Source: Molossus alvarezi (taxonomy: Eukaryota; Chordata; Mammalia; Chiroptera; Molossidae). From it: a stretch of DNA of 64,000 nt. The stretch lies in assembly GCA_037176705.1 (NCBI GenBank), contig CM073887.1:25423501-25487500 (forward strand), in the 5' to 3' direction. Below, piece by piece: positions 22,301 to 34,616 of this stretch; position 1 is the stretch's first letter, and each line of letters starts with the position of its first letter. Under the pieces are notes generated by a model. The model was not told where the DNA came from. It saw only the letters and a list, made by a program, of their open reading frames with translations, and searched no databases. Made by a program: the position numbers and the translations under genes.

Positions 22301-24951
22301 CTAAAAGTGGGTCTAGTAACTACGGTCATTTCAAAGTTATCGCCATAAACAATATTTCAAGATAGCTACAACAACTAGAATGCGCTGTGGAAAGATCTGT
22401 GATTTCTGTTGGTGACAAAGTCCAGATATTGGTAATTCTCCTGTGGCTGGCCACATCAGAGTTGAAGGAAACATTTCCGATGAAGTTCATTGAAAATAAA
22501 GATGTAATTGTTTTACTATCCAAGTTTGTAAACTCCTTGGTCTAAAGTCACCTCTTCATCGAATCCCTTCCTAAACAGCTCCTGGCGAAGCGGACTGTTT
22601 ATTCCTGTGTGGTCCCAGGGCCGGCCTGCGCTTGCACTCACCGAGAGTTCCGTGTCAAGTGCTTCACCTTCCTTCTCTTTCCCCGAAACACAGTCGGCTC
22701 CTAGAGGAAAGGACCCGGGCAAGCAAAGCGGAGCCAGCCAATGCCCTGCCTCAGAAGCCTGGTGTATAATGAGCCAGCATGAGTTATAAATAGACTGACA
22801 CTGAAAACAGTAGAAGATCCATGGTTTGCAAACAAATGAAATTGTATTTGGAGAGTACGCGATTGGAATTTACTTTGAAAATCTATCTATAGTGTCTCAC
22901 TGGTGGTACACATTTTATTATGATGCTGAATTTCCACTTCAAAGACTAGATCAGTGTCTTTCAGCCTTGATAAAAGTATTATCCTTCTAATAAGCCTTTT
23001 TAGACATCTTTTCTCATCCCTCTCAATGAAGTTTAAATATCACAGACATACTGTATATCTATTTATGTACCCTGATACTTTCAAAAGCCAAAAGTCAGTG
23101 TCATATTTTTTTTAATCCTCTCAAAACTGATTATGGCCCCTGGGGGTAATGCTACCCCCATTAAAGATTCATAGACCAGATGAAATTCTATGAATAACTG
23201 AACATAGTTGTATTCTACTTTTATGAGACATAAAAATCATAAATCTTTCTACTAGTTTCCCAGAAACAGTTAGGTCTTTCCCCTCCTTATCCCTACAGGC
23301 TAAGAAGTTATGAGACCAAAGAACATGGTATAAAGAAGATATAAAAAGAGGCATTTTCAAAAATCGCAATTGAACCTTGTTCTTGCCACATAATTCAGAC
23401 TTTCTCTGTTTCAAACAAATAATGTCTTTCACATGTTTATTATCCCATATGTCATTAGGAAGAAAAGCATGGGATGCCTGGAGTTATAATGTGCAAAAAG
23501 CACACACATATATATCACCAGTAAGTTGAGAGTTACTATGAAGTCTCTTTGAACTCTGCCAGCATTTTAGAAAAATGACACAAGTTTTGCTGGCAAAGAC
23601 AACAATAAAGAGGCACTGCAGCACTGAAGTCCTTTGATATTAGGGGTGTTTAAAAGAAAGGATGCTAAGTCTTTGTTGGAATCATGCACTAAAAGAGAAT
23701 GGAAAACCTCATTGACTTAAAAGCTAAGTGGAAATTGGTTTGATCATATTTTAAAACATTCACCAAGATTTCTTCAATATGATAACATGGTATGTTCAAA
23801 AGATTTCTGCATCAACTGTAGCAACCTGTTGATAGCTAAAAATAAAAGAAGACGACTCTGGATCAGCACTTTTGGAAGCAGAGATTATAATGGTTCGTGA
23901 ATTAATTAAATACTATGAATGACAGTCTGTATTTCTCCCAGCTTACTGAATGCATGTGAAGTCCATTTTTAAAACTACACCAAGAACAAAACTATGTCAT
24001 AAAATAAAAGTATATTGAAAAACAGTCTGCTGTGATGATCGTTGGCAAATAGTATGACGTGAGTCAAGTTTTTCAGAAACGTTCTTTCCTATTTTGGTTT
24101 TTAAGAGCCTTTGTAGCAGAATGGCTTTTCTCCAAATTAAAAAAAAAAAAAAATCCACACAAAACTATAATACAACAGTTATTGGAGTTAGCACTCTTCA
24201 ATTATTCAGAAAAATTTAATGTGTTTGTATTGAGAGGATTGTGTCATTCTTTGTTAAGCAGTCATGGTTTTCCATTTGAAAGGCTCAGTGATTACTTATA
24301 AAGTACTCTTTACTTCATAAAAAACAGCTCTTTATTCATTAATAAGCATAAGTACCCATGCATGGACAATAAGCTCTTGTGTTTTTGAAGGTTGGGAAGA
24401 AGACTGGACATGAATACGGACCACAGCAGGGTGACATTCTGATGAATTACATTCTTGGGAGAGATCAACTTTTGTATTCCCCACTCCTGGTAATCAATAA
24501 CTACCGTGAAAACAAATGAATAAATTTAATTTACTGTTAATCTGACAATCTAAGTCTCTATATACCCATCAAATACACCATACTCATTCACTAATTCAAA
24601 GTTTTTATAGCCTCTTCATCTGGGTGACCTCTCAGCTTTGTGACCACCAGTAACAGAATTCAGGGGGCATGTACACAGAGCTCCAGTTCTTCCAACTAGA
24701 CCACCATGTGTTTCTCCTACCTCGTGGTGCCCAGTGACACAGCCTAAATGACAGGTCCCAAGGAGGAAGCTAGAATGATCTGATCATCAGTCTCCCTAAG
24801 GGACTTCAGGATGGATCTCATGTCATGCCTCTATCCTGTTGACCTCATTCTCTATGAAAAGGTAGGGCCCCACCCACTAGTCTCCCTTACCCCACATGGC
24901 TCCATACATCCCCTAACTGACCCAAACATGCCCTTCCTGGATCCCCCAAGT
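22301..24951. other. Long unassigned, AT-rich stretch
   Basis: About 2.6 kb holds no repeat I can name. It is AT-rich with occasional A runs (24137-24152). A moderately GC-rich patch lies at 22560-22760. There are no convincing coding frames. It includes several TAAT-type cores and could harbour conserved non-coding sequence. Confidence 0.35.
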
Positions 24952-24967
24952 CCTTCCCCATACCTTG

Positions 24968-25072
24968 TTTTGTTTGGGGGTATTTTTGGTACGTGCCCCT
25001 AGCGGGAACCGAACCCAGAACTCTCTGGTGCGCAGGCCAACGCTTCAACCGCAGAGCCAAGCCGGCCAGGGC
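24968..25072 (-). mobile_element. Short, head-only VES-related SINE
   Basis: On the minus strand it reads as a VES tRNA-like head with B box GGGTTCGGTTCC, then CTAGGGGCACGTACCAAAAA, where the A-rich tail begins. The second half of VES (the GGCCCTGGTTGG region, CGATGT motif, CT tract and hairpin) is absent. A perfect 16-bp TSD CCTTCCCCATACCTTG at 24952-24967 and 25073-25088 shows that the short form itself was inserted. It ends at the same base as the copy at 43135-43230. Confidence 0.9.
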
Positions 25073-25088
25073 CCTTCCCCATACCTTG

Positions 25089-25684
25089 GATAATCCAAAT
25101 CTACCATAAGAAAGTCCCCTTGTGCTCGCATCTTCTTCTCTGAATGTTCCCTGCACCTTCTTGGTGTAACTGAAAACAGTGTGCCCAGCACATGGGTTAC
25201 CTTGACACCCTCTCCAGTGACAGGTGCTTTCCATTCACACCCTAGTGCCAGGGGGCTGGGATTGAGGTATGTATCCTCTCTGCTGCTCCCAGGCAATTTT
25301 TCGTTCCTCTAGCTTAAACCCATAGCCCCTTTGACACACATGTCATCTGATACACAAGCTACCTCTTCTTACTACAACCGACCACAAAATTCATGAATAC
25401 TCCCTCTCTTTTTCGTCAAAGTTTTTCACTATGGATCTGTCTTTCTCTTGGTAACCAGTGTGACAGAACTGAGGGATTTCACATGCATAAATTACTCATC
25501 CAAAACAGGACCTGACAATGCTCTTCTGGCTAGCACACCCCTCGGGTCAGCCATTCAAACCTAGTCAAAGAAGGACCTGAACTCTTCATATCATCCTCCC
25601 ACCGTGAGCTGCAAAGATTAAGTTAACAGCAACGAAGCAGACAGTGAGGGGGACCAACAAATCCCTGTTTATGGCACACAGAGT
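25089..25684. other. Unassigned stretch
   Basis: No named repeat is seen. The composition is balanced and frames are short. Confidence 0.3.
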
Positions 25685-26530
25685 TTTATGGCTCCTTTTA
25701 TACTTAATTCCTTATGCCAGCTGGAATTAATTTTGGCATGTGGTTTAATTTGAGACTCCAATTGATTTTATTCCAAGTGCTTAGCTGATTTTTAAATCTA
25801 GGGATAGAAGATCCAAAAGTCACAACAGAAAAGAAAAAGATCTGACTACACAAAGGCTTTAGACTTCTATGCATTAATAAAGTATTGCAAATAAAATGAA
25901 AAGGCAAGAAGAGGGAAAAAAAAGAACAAATACAAAAGGTTGATAGACATAATATAAAAAGGTTTTTTTCCCAATAAATATGAACAATGCTGATATCCTA
26001 CAAGAAAAAGTAGGTAGCGCTCACAGTAGACTAAGTAGGAAAACACAGAAAAGGCTCAACCTAACTAGTAAAAAATTTAAACAATCTAATATTTTTACAT
26101 ACCAAATTAGAAAACACTATTTTAAATAGACTCCATGATGAAGTGGATTCAGTGAGGTAGACCATCTCATACATAAGTAATGGGAGAGTAAACTTCAAAG
26201 CATTTCTTGAAATGTTCAGACATGATATGTGTTCAACATCTTAAAATGAGAATATCCTTTGACAATCTCATTGTAGGGATATATCTTAAAGAAATCATCA
26301 AAGATGTGATAAAAAAAAATGTAAGTGCAAACTTATCTATCACACCTTGAAATTTAAAAACAAAGTATGTATCAATAAGAAAATTAAAAACATGAGAGAA
26401 AACATATATCATATCAAAACATCCTACATCCATTTTTAAATCATGTTTTTAAGGAAAATTTAATGATTTGGGCAAACACCCACTCACTCTAATGTTAACT
26501 GAAAAATAGAATTAAAAGTTGTGTATAATC
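25685..26530. mobile_element. L1 relics, mixed orientation
   Basis: The part at 25685-25800 reads as antisense L1 (CTTATGCCAGCTGGAATTAA, TTTAATTTGAGACTCCAATT). The part at 26230-26500 reads as sense L1 3' region (AATCTCATTGTAGGGATATA, CTTAAAGAAATCATCAAAG). Between them is A-rich DNA of L1-like composition. These are likely separate or rearranged old copies. Confidence 0.5.
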
Positions 26531-27384
26531 TCCATCAACTACACAATCTCTCCCTTTCTCCTCTCTTCACACACATGCACAGGTACACGCATGCACACAC
26601 ACAGAGTGTATTTCTTCACATGTGCATCTCTCGGGTTTTGTGGGACACATGGGGTTAGACTAGTAACAGCCACGGCCCAACCTCAGTGGCTATGGCCCAG
26701 CTGCTCAGGCGGACCTCTAAGCCCTGTATTACTTCTGGGCATCACCAGCTGCCTGTGTGTTTCTAAACACTCCTGCTCCAGCTTCCCACTTCCAGTGACC
26801 TTCTGGGCATCTGCCGAACACCCCTCAGCCTGCTGGGCTTCTCCAAGGACCATCATGTCTCACCGGGCACTATGGCTGCTCCACCAACGCCATCAGCACA
26901 AACACCTGCTTCGAGGTGATCTCTGGGAACACAAGAGAGTTTGCCCCTTTAGGCACACGTGGTCTGATCCCAAAGCCACACTCTCGGAGCCACAGCATTT
27001 TTGAAACAGGTTTTTGTGGCCCCCAGACATGAGTTCCAGGACCAAAGGACACCGATAAATGGCAGTCACCCAGGGAGTTCCAGTCTTCTAAGGTAGACTT
27101 GGACTTTCTTAATGGGACAAGTTCATCTTGACCGGCTCTTTCCTCTCTTAGCATGAGCTCAGCCCGGACCCCAGGCACCGGCAGGCTCCTCGGGCCACCG
27201 CCGCCAGTTCACAGCGGAGGTGCTTCTGGGGTGGGGCTGGAGTCATCTCACGGGAAACAGCCCAGCCCACTGATGCAGCGGCTACTTGCAGACCCTGCTA
27301 ACATCCCTGTTACATGCACACTTTTTTAAAAAAATCAGAGGAAGCACCACAGAAGTTAACTGTATATTTATTTTCAATGTTGGG
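26531..27384. other. Unassigned, partly GC-rich stretch
   Basis: A short CA-rich run (CACACACATGCACAGG) lies at about 26565-26605. The part at 26640-27300 is GC-rich with some CpGs and an open frame of 161 codons (26519-27004) that matches nothing I know. It may be a worn LTR. Confidence 0.35.
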
Positions 27385-27397
27385 ACTGAGTGACTTT

Positions 27398-27632
27398 TTT
27401 CTTTTTTATCCTCACCCAAGGATACTTTTTGATATTTTGTTCAGAGTGAGAAGGAGAAAAAGAGAGAGAAACATTGACATGAAAGGGACACATCGAGTGG
27501 CTGCCACCCACACAACCCAACCGGGCTGGGGACAAACTGCAACTGACGTTCGCGCCCCTAGTGGGAACCAAACCTGGGGTCTCTCTGGACTGCAGGCCGA
27601 CGCTCTAACCACTGAGCAAACCAGCCAGGGCA
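27398..27632 (-). mobile_element. VES-A SINE
   Basis: On the minus strand it starts CCCTGGCTGGTTTGCTCAG (one base lost from the A box) and ends TCCTTGGGTGAGGAT, where the hairpin keeps a G-U pair. The TSD is CTGAGTGACTTTT against CTGAATGACTTTT on either side. It sits at the edge of an L1 3' end. Confidence 0.93.
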
Positions 27633-27644
27633 TGAAACTGAATG

Positions 27645-27740
27645 ACTTTTAAGTATATAATTGTCTAACCACTATGCAGTACATCTGAAACTGACACAGA
27701 ATAACACCGAATATAAACTATAATTGAAAAAATAAAAAAG
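27645..27740 (+). mobile_element. L1 3' terminus fragment
   Basis: TGTCTAACCACTATGCAGTA, CATCTGAAACTGAC and CTATAATTGAAAAAATAAAA form the last ~80 bp of an L1 3' UTR. They parallel the end of the L1 at 10230-10860. Only the end was inserted or kept. Confidence 0.75.
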
Positions 27741-28540
27741 AGTGATTGTCATATCCTTTTTGAAAGTTTCTTATATTTCAATTATTATTTGGCAGATATT
27801 TCAACAATCTTTTATTCAGCTTTTATTATGTTCCAGGCTCTCTAATATTTGACTGAAAAACAAAAGGATCATACATTATATTTAGAATAAGAGAAAGCAA
27901 TCAGCACTACTTTTAGAGACAGCCAGAATTGCTCTCTAGATCCCAGATTATTGATGAAAATAAATACTGAAATAAAATAATGGTTGTAAATCTTCAAATA
28001 AAATAACATTAGCCTTTAGGTTCACAGAGACTATACAGTTTCATGTTGGTGAGTCTGCGGTTTTGCATGATTCCAGTGTGTGTCTAAAAATCCCCAATTA
28101 CCAGTAACAGTATTCACGGGTGAACATTCAGCACGTCAATGTTAAAGCTTGGTCAGTTGGTTTATGACATTGCACCATTGTGGTAGCCATGGGACTGGAC
28201 TGCTCAGATCTGTCTTCCAGCGAGAAGCTGGCGGGAGGAGTGTAGTTACCCTGGCGGCTCCCAGCCAATGACTGAGCCCGGGGGTGCTGGGGCTGGCCAT
28301 TCCCGCCCAATGTGGGACAGGCAGCCCTTGCTCTGACACAGCCTTTCCCAGAGCTGCATTCGGTTGCAGCCTCTCTCCACCCAGTGACCCCTCCTGTTTT
28401 TCCTCCCACCGGTGTCGCCCTGTCTCCTCCTACTCCATCGCCCTGTATCCTTTACAGGTTTTCCTCCCAGTGACTCTCCTGCACGTCTAATTCAGCCATG
28501 GAGTCTGCTTCTCAGGGCACCTGCACTGACATATGATCAA
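27741..28540. other. Unassigned stretch
   Basis: AT-rich to 28100, then GC-richer (28140-28500). No named repeat is recognised. The overlapping short frames in the GC-richer part look like chance. Confidence 0.35.
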
Positions 28541-28553
28541 CAAAGTTATTTTG

Positions 28554-28807
28554 GCCCTGGCCCGTTTTGCTCAGTGGTTAGAGCGTCGGCCCGTGTACTG
28601 GAGAGTCCCAGGTTCGGTTCCCAATAAGGGCACATACTTTGGTTGCAGTTTGTCTTCGGGCCCGGATGGGGTCATAAGGGTGGCAACTACTCGATGTGTC
28701 TCTCTCACGTTGATGTTTCTCTCTCTCTTCCTCTCTCCCTCCCTCCCACTCTATCTGAAGATAAATGCAGAAATGTCCTCGGGTGAGTTTAAAAACACAA
28801 AACAAAA
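28554..28807 (+). mobile_element. VES-A SINE
   Basis: It starts GCCCTGGCCCGTTTTGCTCA and carries GGTTCGGTTCCCAATAAGGG. The TSD is AAAGTTATTTTG against AATGTTATTTTG. A CT tract of CTCTCTTCCTCTCTCCCTCC is present, and the 3' hairpin is broken on the right side (GAGTTT). The tail is CAAAACAAAACAA. Confidence 0.94.
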
Positions 28808-28820
28808 CAATGTTATTTTG

Positions 28821-29737
28821 TATTGGTTTTTACAAGGTTTTAAAAGAAGGGAATATTGTTATTGTAGATACATTCAATTTCACAAGTGCTAAGCAACTGC
28901 TTCTTTTTAAAAGCATTCATGTGACAAGGACTGATATAGTTCTTAGCTTTCATACATTAAAACTACTAGTGAAATTATTTGACAAACATAAATAATGAAC
29001 ACCAAGTAGTAAGTAGAAACTGTAATTGCTTTCACCCAGTAAAATAGTTCTGTACACTCTCGTGGTTCAAATAGCGCTGATACACCTACACAGAGACTTC
29101 CAGGCTGATGATGTACTCAGACTAATGTGCTCGAGTCTTCCAAACGGAAAGATCTCAATCAAAAAAATAACTCAGCAATCGACCCACTAACTAAATCAAG
29201 GCATAGAAAAAATCTTCTACCAAAGAACTGGGTAATTATTACATTTGAATTTGAATCATGTTATCAGAAAAACATTTCTTTGTTTCTATAACACTCTGGA
29301 CATAACAACCAGGCAAACTGCAAAGAACGTAAAGTTGTCTATGACACGCTCCTACTCCCTTTCAGTCTCACAGGTCTTCCCAGCGTCTCCCTCCAGCGCA
29401 TCGCTCCTTCAGGGGTGCTACTGGACTCCTCCTGCAGCCGCTCGCATCTGTGTTCCCTGCAGACCCCACCTCCTACAGCACTTTCTGGCCTCAGGCTCTC
29501 CCCTCAACCAGTCTGCAAACCCAGGTATTCCATTCTCTTCTGCATATTTTTCTTTGTCATAAATGTGAGGACAACTGGTGTCCTCTAAGGTGTAAACGAG
29601 TGATAGCAGCTTATGATACAGCTGCTTTTCAGGAAGAAAATAATCGGAGCTACAGTTAAATTGTCCTGCCAAGCTAAGCCTGTGACCTAGATCTAAAGGG
29701 ATTAAAGGCAAAGCCCCAATCTGATAAGTGACATATA
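28821..29737. other. Unassigned stretch
   Basis: No repeat is named. A GC-richer patch at 29340-29520 has an open frame of 105 codons (29245-29562) without family resemblance. Confidence 0.3.
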
Positions 29738-29754
29738 CCTAACTTCCACTTTTT

Positions 29755-29980
29755 TTTTTTCCATTCATCTTCAGATAGAGCGGGAGGGAGAGAGGGAGGA
29801 AGAGAGAGAGAGAGAGAAACATCAATGTGAGAGACACACATTGACTGGCTGCCACCCGCACAACCCCCACAGGGACCGGGGACAAACTGCAACCGAGGTA
29901 TGTGCCCTTAGTGGGAACCGAACCTGGGACTCTCTGGTCCACAGGCCCACGCTCTAACTGCTGAGCCAAACTGGCCAGGG
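29755..29980 (-). mobile_element. VES-A SINE lacking the 3' hairpin
   Basis: On the minus strand it starts GCCCTGGCCAGTTTGGCTCA and passes through GAGTCCCAGGTTCGGTTCCC and the CT tract. It then ends ATCTGAAGATGAATGG plus poly-A, so the terminal TCCTC-GAGGA hairpin was never copied or was lost. The TSD CCTAACTTCCACTTTT is perfect (29738-29753, 29981-29996), so the copy is fairly young. Confidence 0.95.
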
Positions 29981-29996
29981 CCTAACTTCCACTTTT

Positions 29997-30524
29997 ATGC
30001 TAAACCACAGCTTTCCAACTTTGTCAAAATGTGTTCAGGCAGGTTTTATCTCCAAAGTCATTAATGTGAGGCAGCTGCTAAAGAATTGTGTGAAGACAAA
30101 AATCTCAAATAAGAGAGATCTATCGAAAAGTACTCGATCTACCTATAAGTGTGTCAGAAGCCCAGTGCAGTAGACGCTCTTCCACGTCTGAAAACCCCAG
30201 CCACTGTTAAACTCACCAGGTCCAGACCTACTTTCTGTTACCGATGCTCATTTAGTAACATCTGATTTCCTCCTCAGAATTTATAATTAATTTACCAAGC
30301 CTTTAAACTCAGTCACAAACCTACTTGCAAAAGGTCCAGGCCAACTCCTGAGAACAACTGGATCTGGGCCATTTCATACAAACAATCATCTGACTTCATA
30401 AACTGTCCTGGGAAATATCATAGGAAGGAAGAGATGGGAATGGAAAAAGTACATGTTCCCTGTCCTTTAACATACATCGTGTGATATCGTTTCCCACCAT
30501 TTCTGCAAGTGATCCTTGTTTTTT
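29997..30524. other. Unassigned stretch
   Basis: No named repeat and no convincing frame. Confidence 0.3.
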
Positions 30525-30740
30525 AAACGCTTTTCACACACATTATTTCATTTAATTGTCAAAACAGTTCTGTGCTGTAAGTTTGTATTGGCCTAACTCT
30601 GCAGATAAGGAAACGACTGTTGATGACATTTTAGTGACTCAGATGAGACCTACATTTACTCTGTAGCAGACCAGGACTGGACCGCAAATCAGAGCCCGAC
30701 CGGCTCTGTCGCATGCCAGGCGAGTCCCCTTCCTCTTAGC
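30525..30740 (-). mobile_element. MIR SINE, antisense, worn
   Basis: The plus strand shows antisense MIR order: CACACATTATTTCATTTAAT, TCAAAACAGTTCTGTGCTG, CTCTGCAGATAAGGAAACGA and GGACCGCAAATCAGAGCCCG. Divergence is high. Confidence 0.6.
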
Positions 30741-30842
30741 GCAGTGTGTCCAAGAGGCTTTGACGGCTGCTAAAGAAAGTGTTTCTTAGCCACAAAAACT
30801 TACCACATTATAGGATTAAAGAGATTAAAGTAACATACATAG

Positions 30843-31065
30843 GCCCTGGCCGGTTTGGCTCAGTGGTTAGAGTGTCGGCCCGCGAACCAATGAGACCCGG
30901 GTTCAATTTCAGCCAAGGGCACGTACCCCAGTTGTGGTTCGTCCCCGGCCCTGGTTAGGGTCACAGGGAGGCAACCAGTCGATGTGTGTGTGTCTCTCTC
31001 TCCCTCCCTCCTAATCTGTCTAAAGATAAATGGAAAAAATGTCCTCAGGTGAGGATAAAAAAGAA
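30843..31065 (+). mobile_element. VES-A SINE
   Basis: It begins CCCTGGCCGGTTTGGCTCAG and has a B box GGGTTCAATTTC that is mutated at its end. The CT tract is interrupted (GTGTGTGTCTCTC). The hairpin TCCTCAGGTGAGGA is intact. The TSD AAAGTAACATACAT occurs at 30827-30840 and 31066-31079. Confidence 0.94.
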
Positions 31066-31079
31066 AAAGTAACATACAT

Positions 31080-32489
31080 GGGAAAAATATTCACATGTAT
31101 CTCTCTAAAGACTAAGAGAGTACATTTTTTTCTAGCTGAACTATAAGGTATACTATTTTCTTCTGGAAAAGATTGCTAGCAAACTAAAATTAATAAAAAG
31201 TATACTACTAGATACACCAATATACTAAATGTCATCACGTGAAGTCGTAAAGTCGTATTTGAAATCTGTAGTAAGTGAAACAATGTTCTAATTGGAAAAC
31301 AGCAAACGCCAAGCTCTGCTTCCCCCAGACCCTGGGGGAAGCGTCCGGAAGGGCGGAGGGTTTGCACACTTAGGCAACTGCTTCTGTAAACCTTACATAC
31401 TTAATATACGTTGGCCATTTCTGTAAGTCTGGAAATTGATTCTCTGTTATGAAGGAATTGGCCTTTGTTCTCCAGACCGCTGGGCTTCTGTGCTTCTTTA
31501 GAAATAGATTTTCTGCTTTGTCCTGTGTTGTAACTTGTCAAGAGTCCCTCCTCACCGCTCTCATGTCTCCACCAGGAAACTGTCTTTCACTGTTCCTAAG
31601 GGTTGTGGGGTCACAGTAAATTCATTAAGGCAGCAAGCATTTACGGAGCCCCTTGTATTTATCACCAGCAGTCTGGCCGGTTCTGACACAGGTTCCATGA
31701 GGTGTGGCCCCGTCCTGCAGGAGCCCACAGTCCACTGGAGAAGATGAACACAGAGAAGGACGGAGTCAGTCCTGGCTTAGCAAATGGACCTGTTGCCATC
31801 TATTTTGGGTTTGCAATGGTCTATTTTCTTATTTTGTGGTTAGATGTGTTTGAAACTACCATACAACCAGCCAACTGGTAGGTAAATTGTCATTGCTACC
31901 AGGGCCTACTTTGAAATTTTGTCTATAAATTAACCTGTTTACTTGTAATTTCTCATGTATAGCTTCGTATGTAATGTATACGTAGTTAAATATAACAGCA
32001 AGTGCCCAGAACATGCGTTCCATGAGGGTGTGGGCTTGTGTTTTCTTCACTGCTTATGCCCTGGGACCTGGAGCACTCAAATGTTCCTTGACTGAGCAAA
32101 TGCACACATTGCATTTACACAGTGCTTTACAGCGCACTGCAAATGACTTGCATACCCACTACCTTCTTCTATCCTGCTAGCATCACACAAATGAAATCAA
32201 GTACCACTTTCACTAACTCCCCGGGGTCTGGTTCCTCTACTCCCCATCACTATGGAGTTAAGTTGCAAAACTTATGAATGGTGTCCATATCCCCGCCTTC
32301 AGAACCACCACCACCTTTAAACAAAAACAGTTGAGCAAGTTTTTCTTCCCAAGAAAGGACTCTCACAAACCAAACAGCCAGCATCAATAGGATTAATGCT
32401 TTTGGTTTTTTACACTATGCCATCTGTTACACCTGATTCGTAATAGAGTAAGCTCAATTTTTGGAAAGTGATACCAACTTGTGGTAATT
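31080..32489. other. Unassigned stretch
   Basis: No clear repeat is recognised. A faint MIR or L2 trace lies at about 31640-31745 (GCATTTACGGAGCCCCTTG) and another at 32100-32150 (CAGTGCTTTACAGCGCACTG). Mostly unique, balanced composition. Confidence 0.3.
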
Positions 32490-32668
32490 ATTCTGTGGTC
32501 CACAGAATCACCTGGAGGGTTTGTTAAAACACAGATTGCTCTCCTCCTACCTCCTTTGAAAGGTTTCTGTCTCGGTAGGTCTGGGATGGGACCCAAGAAT
32601 TCACATTTCTAACAAGTTCACTGATGTGCTGCTGCTGGTCCAGGGACCACACCTTAAGAACGACTGAT
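32490..32668 (+). mobile_element. MER5A hAT MITE
   Basis: The MER5A order is well preserved: CAGAATCACCTGGAGGGTTT, GTTAAAACACAGATTGCT, GTAGGTCTGGGATGGGAC, CATTTCTAACAAGTTCAC and TGCTGCTGGTCCAGGGACCA. It ends TTAAGAACGACTGAT, a mutated terminal inverted repeat. It is non-autonomous and immobile. Confidence 0.9.
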
Positions 32669-34053
32669 CTGGGAAATCAGTCTGTTGACATCAGATGCAA
32701 AAATATAATAACACCAGCATAATCTCATTATTGCAATTACATCAGTATGCCTTATGTTTAACTTTTTTTTTTTTTTTTTGGTATTTTCACCCCACATCTT
32801 CAGTCAGATATAGAAATAAATGTTTCTTCAGATGATTATTTTATAAAAACTACAGTTTCATTCATCCTCTTACTAATTGAAATGTATTAAAAGAAGAAAA
32901 ACACACACAACACAAAAGAGGTAGGTAACTGTAGAAAATTAGAATAACACTAATTATTTAAAAATTAAGTACTTCAATTTAGAGCAAGTTTCTTTTGCCC
33001 AAACAGAAATAGCAATTCGCTAAAATTTTAAAGAAAACTGGCTAACCATTTAAATAGAAAATCAGACCTATCTTTCCACAGAAATGAAATTTTCATTATA
33101 GAATCAGGTTACTTGGTTCACAGACCTCATGCATAGAAGCTTCATGCTTCCACCAGACAAACTGGAAAGCAGCTGTAACGGTGCCTCTCCTTCACGCTGT
33201 AATCTCACAGAGAGGAGTGCATGTTTATTATTTATCATTTAAGTACTTCACAGTGTCCCCATTTTGAAATTCGCTTTGTTCTGGGGGGATGGTTGAAGTT
33301 CAGGTCAAGGAAACCGATGCTTGGCTATTCAGGTCTGAGATCATGAAGTTCTAAAAGTTGATGAGTTCAATTAGGAGATAAAATGCCATTTCCTGCGTAC
33401 ACCATATTAAAATCCAGAAATTTGTGCTTAGAGGTTGCTAAATGATCCTCCGTGTAACAATCAAAATATCTACATATGAAGTACAAATATGCATATATGT
33501 GCACTGAAAAATCTAGAGAAGATAAAACAGACTTTAACCTCTGATTTAGAGTTGATCAATTACAATGCTCACTGATTCTCAGGTTCCTTAGACTGGTTAT
33601 GTGACCAGGATAAATACTACCCTTTAAGGTTGCAGTTTCTCAGATACACACACACACACTCCACAGTTGCATGCAAAGCAAATCCAATCCCCACAAAACA
33701 ATAAAAAATATTATTACAATACTCTGAGTTACTAAAATCTTTTCCCCAAAACATATCAAGTGGAGACTCAACAAGAGCAAATGCTTCCCAAACTGCGAAA
33801 TGTATATTTTATATGAGAGTTTTCTAAGAGGAGGTCAGCTCTGCAGTTACCTGATGGCGGCCAGAACTGTGAAGAACTGTGAAGAATTCCTGTTCATCAC
33901 ATGGACAGACGCTAGGGCTGGAGCAGTAGCTCCCATCAACGATATACGATTTCAGAACTGGATTTGTCAGGGGGATTATGCTTCCTCTACCACATTTTCT
34001 CATCACAAAATGGAATACCCCTGAGGGTAGAGTTCCTTTGGAAACCCTTGTTT
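32669..34053. other. Unassigned, AT-rich stretch
   Basis: A poly-T run is at 32764-32779. A short CA run (ACACACACACAC) lies at about 33645-33660. There is no named repeat over about 1.4 kb. Frames are short. Confidence 0.35.
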
Positions 34054-34068
34054 AAAAATTCTGAAAGG

Positions 34069-34310
34069 GCCCTGGCCGGTTTGGCTCAGCGGTTGGAGCG
34101 TCGGCCTGCGGTCCAGAGAGACCCGGGTTCGGTTCCCGCTAAGGGCACGTACCTCGGTTGCAGTTTGTCCCCGGCCCTGGTTGGTTGTGCGGGTGGCAGC
34201 CACTCGATGTGTCCCTTCACATCGATGTTTCTCTCTCTCTCTCTTCCTCTCTCTCCCTCCCGCTCTATCTGAACAAAAAATGGAAGGGTGTCCTCGGGTG
34301 AGGATAAAAA
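34069..34310 (+). mobile_element. VES-A SINE, young type; first of a stacked pair
   Basis: It is close to the window's youngest VES-A form, from CCCTGGCCGGTTTGGCTCAG through GACCCGGGTTCGGTTCCCGC to an intact hairpin TCCTCGGGTGAGGA and poly-A. The target string (A)nTTCTGAAAGG lies before it and recurs as GTCCTGAAAGG between this copy and the next SINE. Confidence 0.96.
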
Positions 34311-34327
34311 AAAAAAGTCCTGAAAGG

Positions 34328-34442
34328 GCTCTGGCCCAGTGTGGCTCAGTTAGTTGAAAGTCGTCCTGTGTACCAAAAGGTGGCTGGTTTGATTTTGGGT
34401 TGTGGGCTCATTCCCCAGTAGGGGGCGTGAAGCAGGCAGCTG

Positions 34443-34478
<36 letters not shown>

Positions 34479-34562
34479 CCCCTTTCCTTTCTCTCTAAAA
34501 TGAATAAACACACACATATAAATATATATAAAATATATAAATATATTTATATAAAAATATAT

Positions 34563-34602
<40 letters not shown>
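34328..34602 (+). mobile_element. VES-B-like SINE; second of a stacked pair
   Basis: It starts GCTCTGGCCCAGTGTGGCTC, has a short second part (CATTCCCCAGTAGGGGGCG) and a (CT)n tract at 34443-34475, then an AAATGAATAAACACAC end. The tail has expanded into a (TA)n array. It is diverged. Its TSD, TCCTGAAAGG at 34318-34327 and 34607-34616, re-uses the target duplication of the preceding SINE. Confidence 0.85.

Positions 34603-34604
<2 letters not shown>
34566..34604. repeat. (TA)n microsatellite in a SINE tail
   Basis: This is an almost pure TA run of about 39 bp. It is preceded from 34515 by mixed ATATA/AAATA sequence. It grew from the A-rich tail of the SINE beginning at 34328. Confidence 0.9.
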
Positions 34605-34607
<3 letters not shown>

Positions 34608-34616
34608 CCTGAAAGG

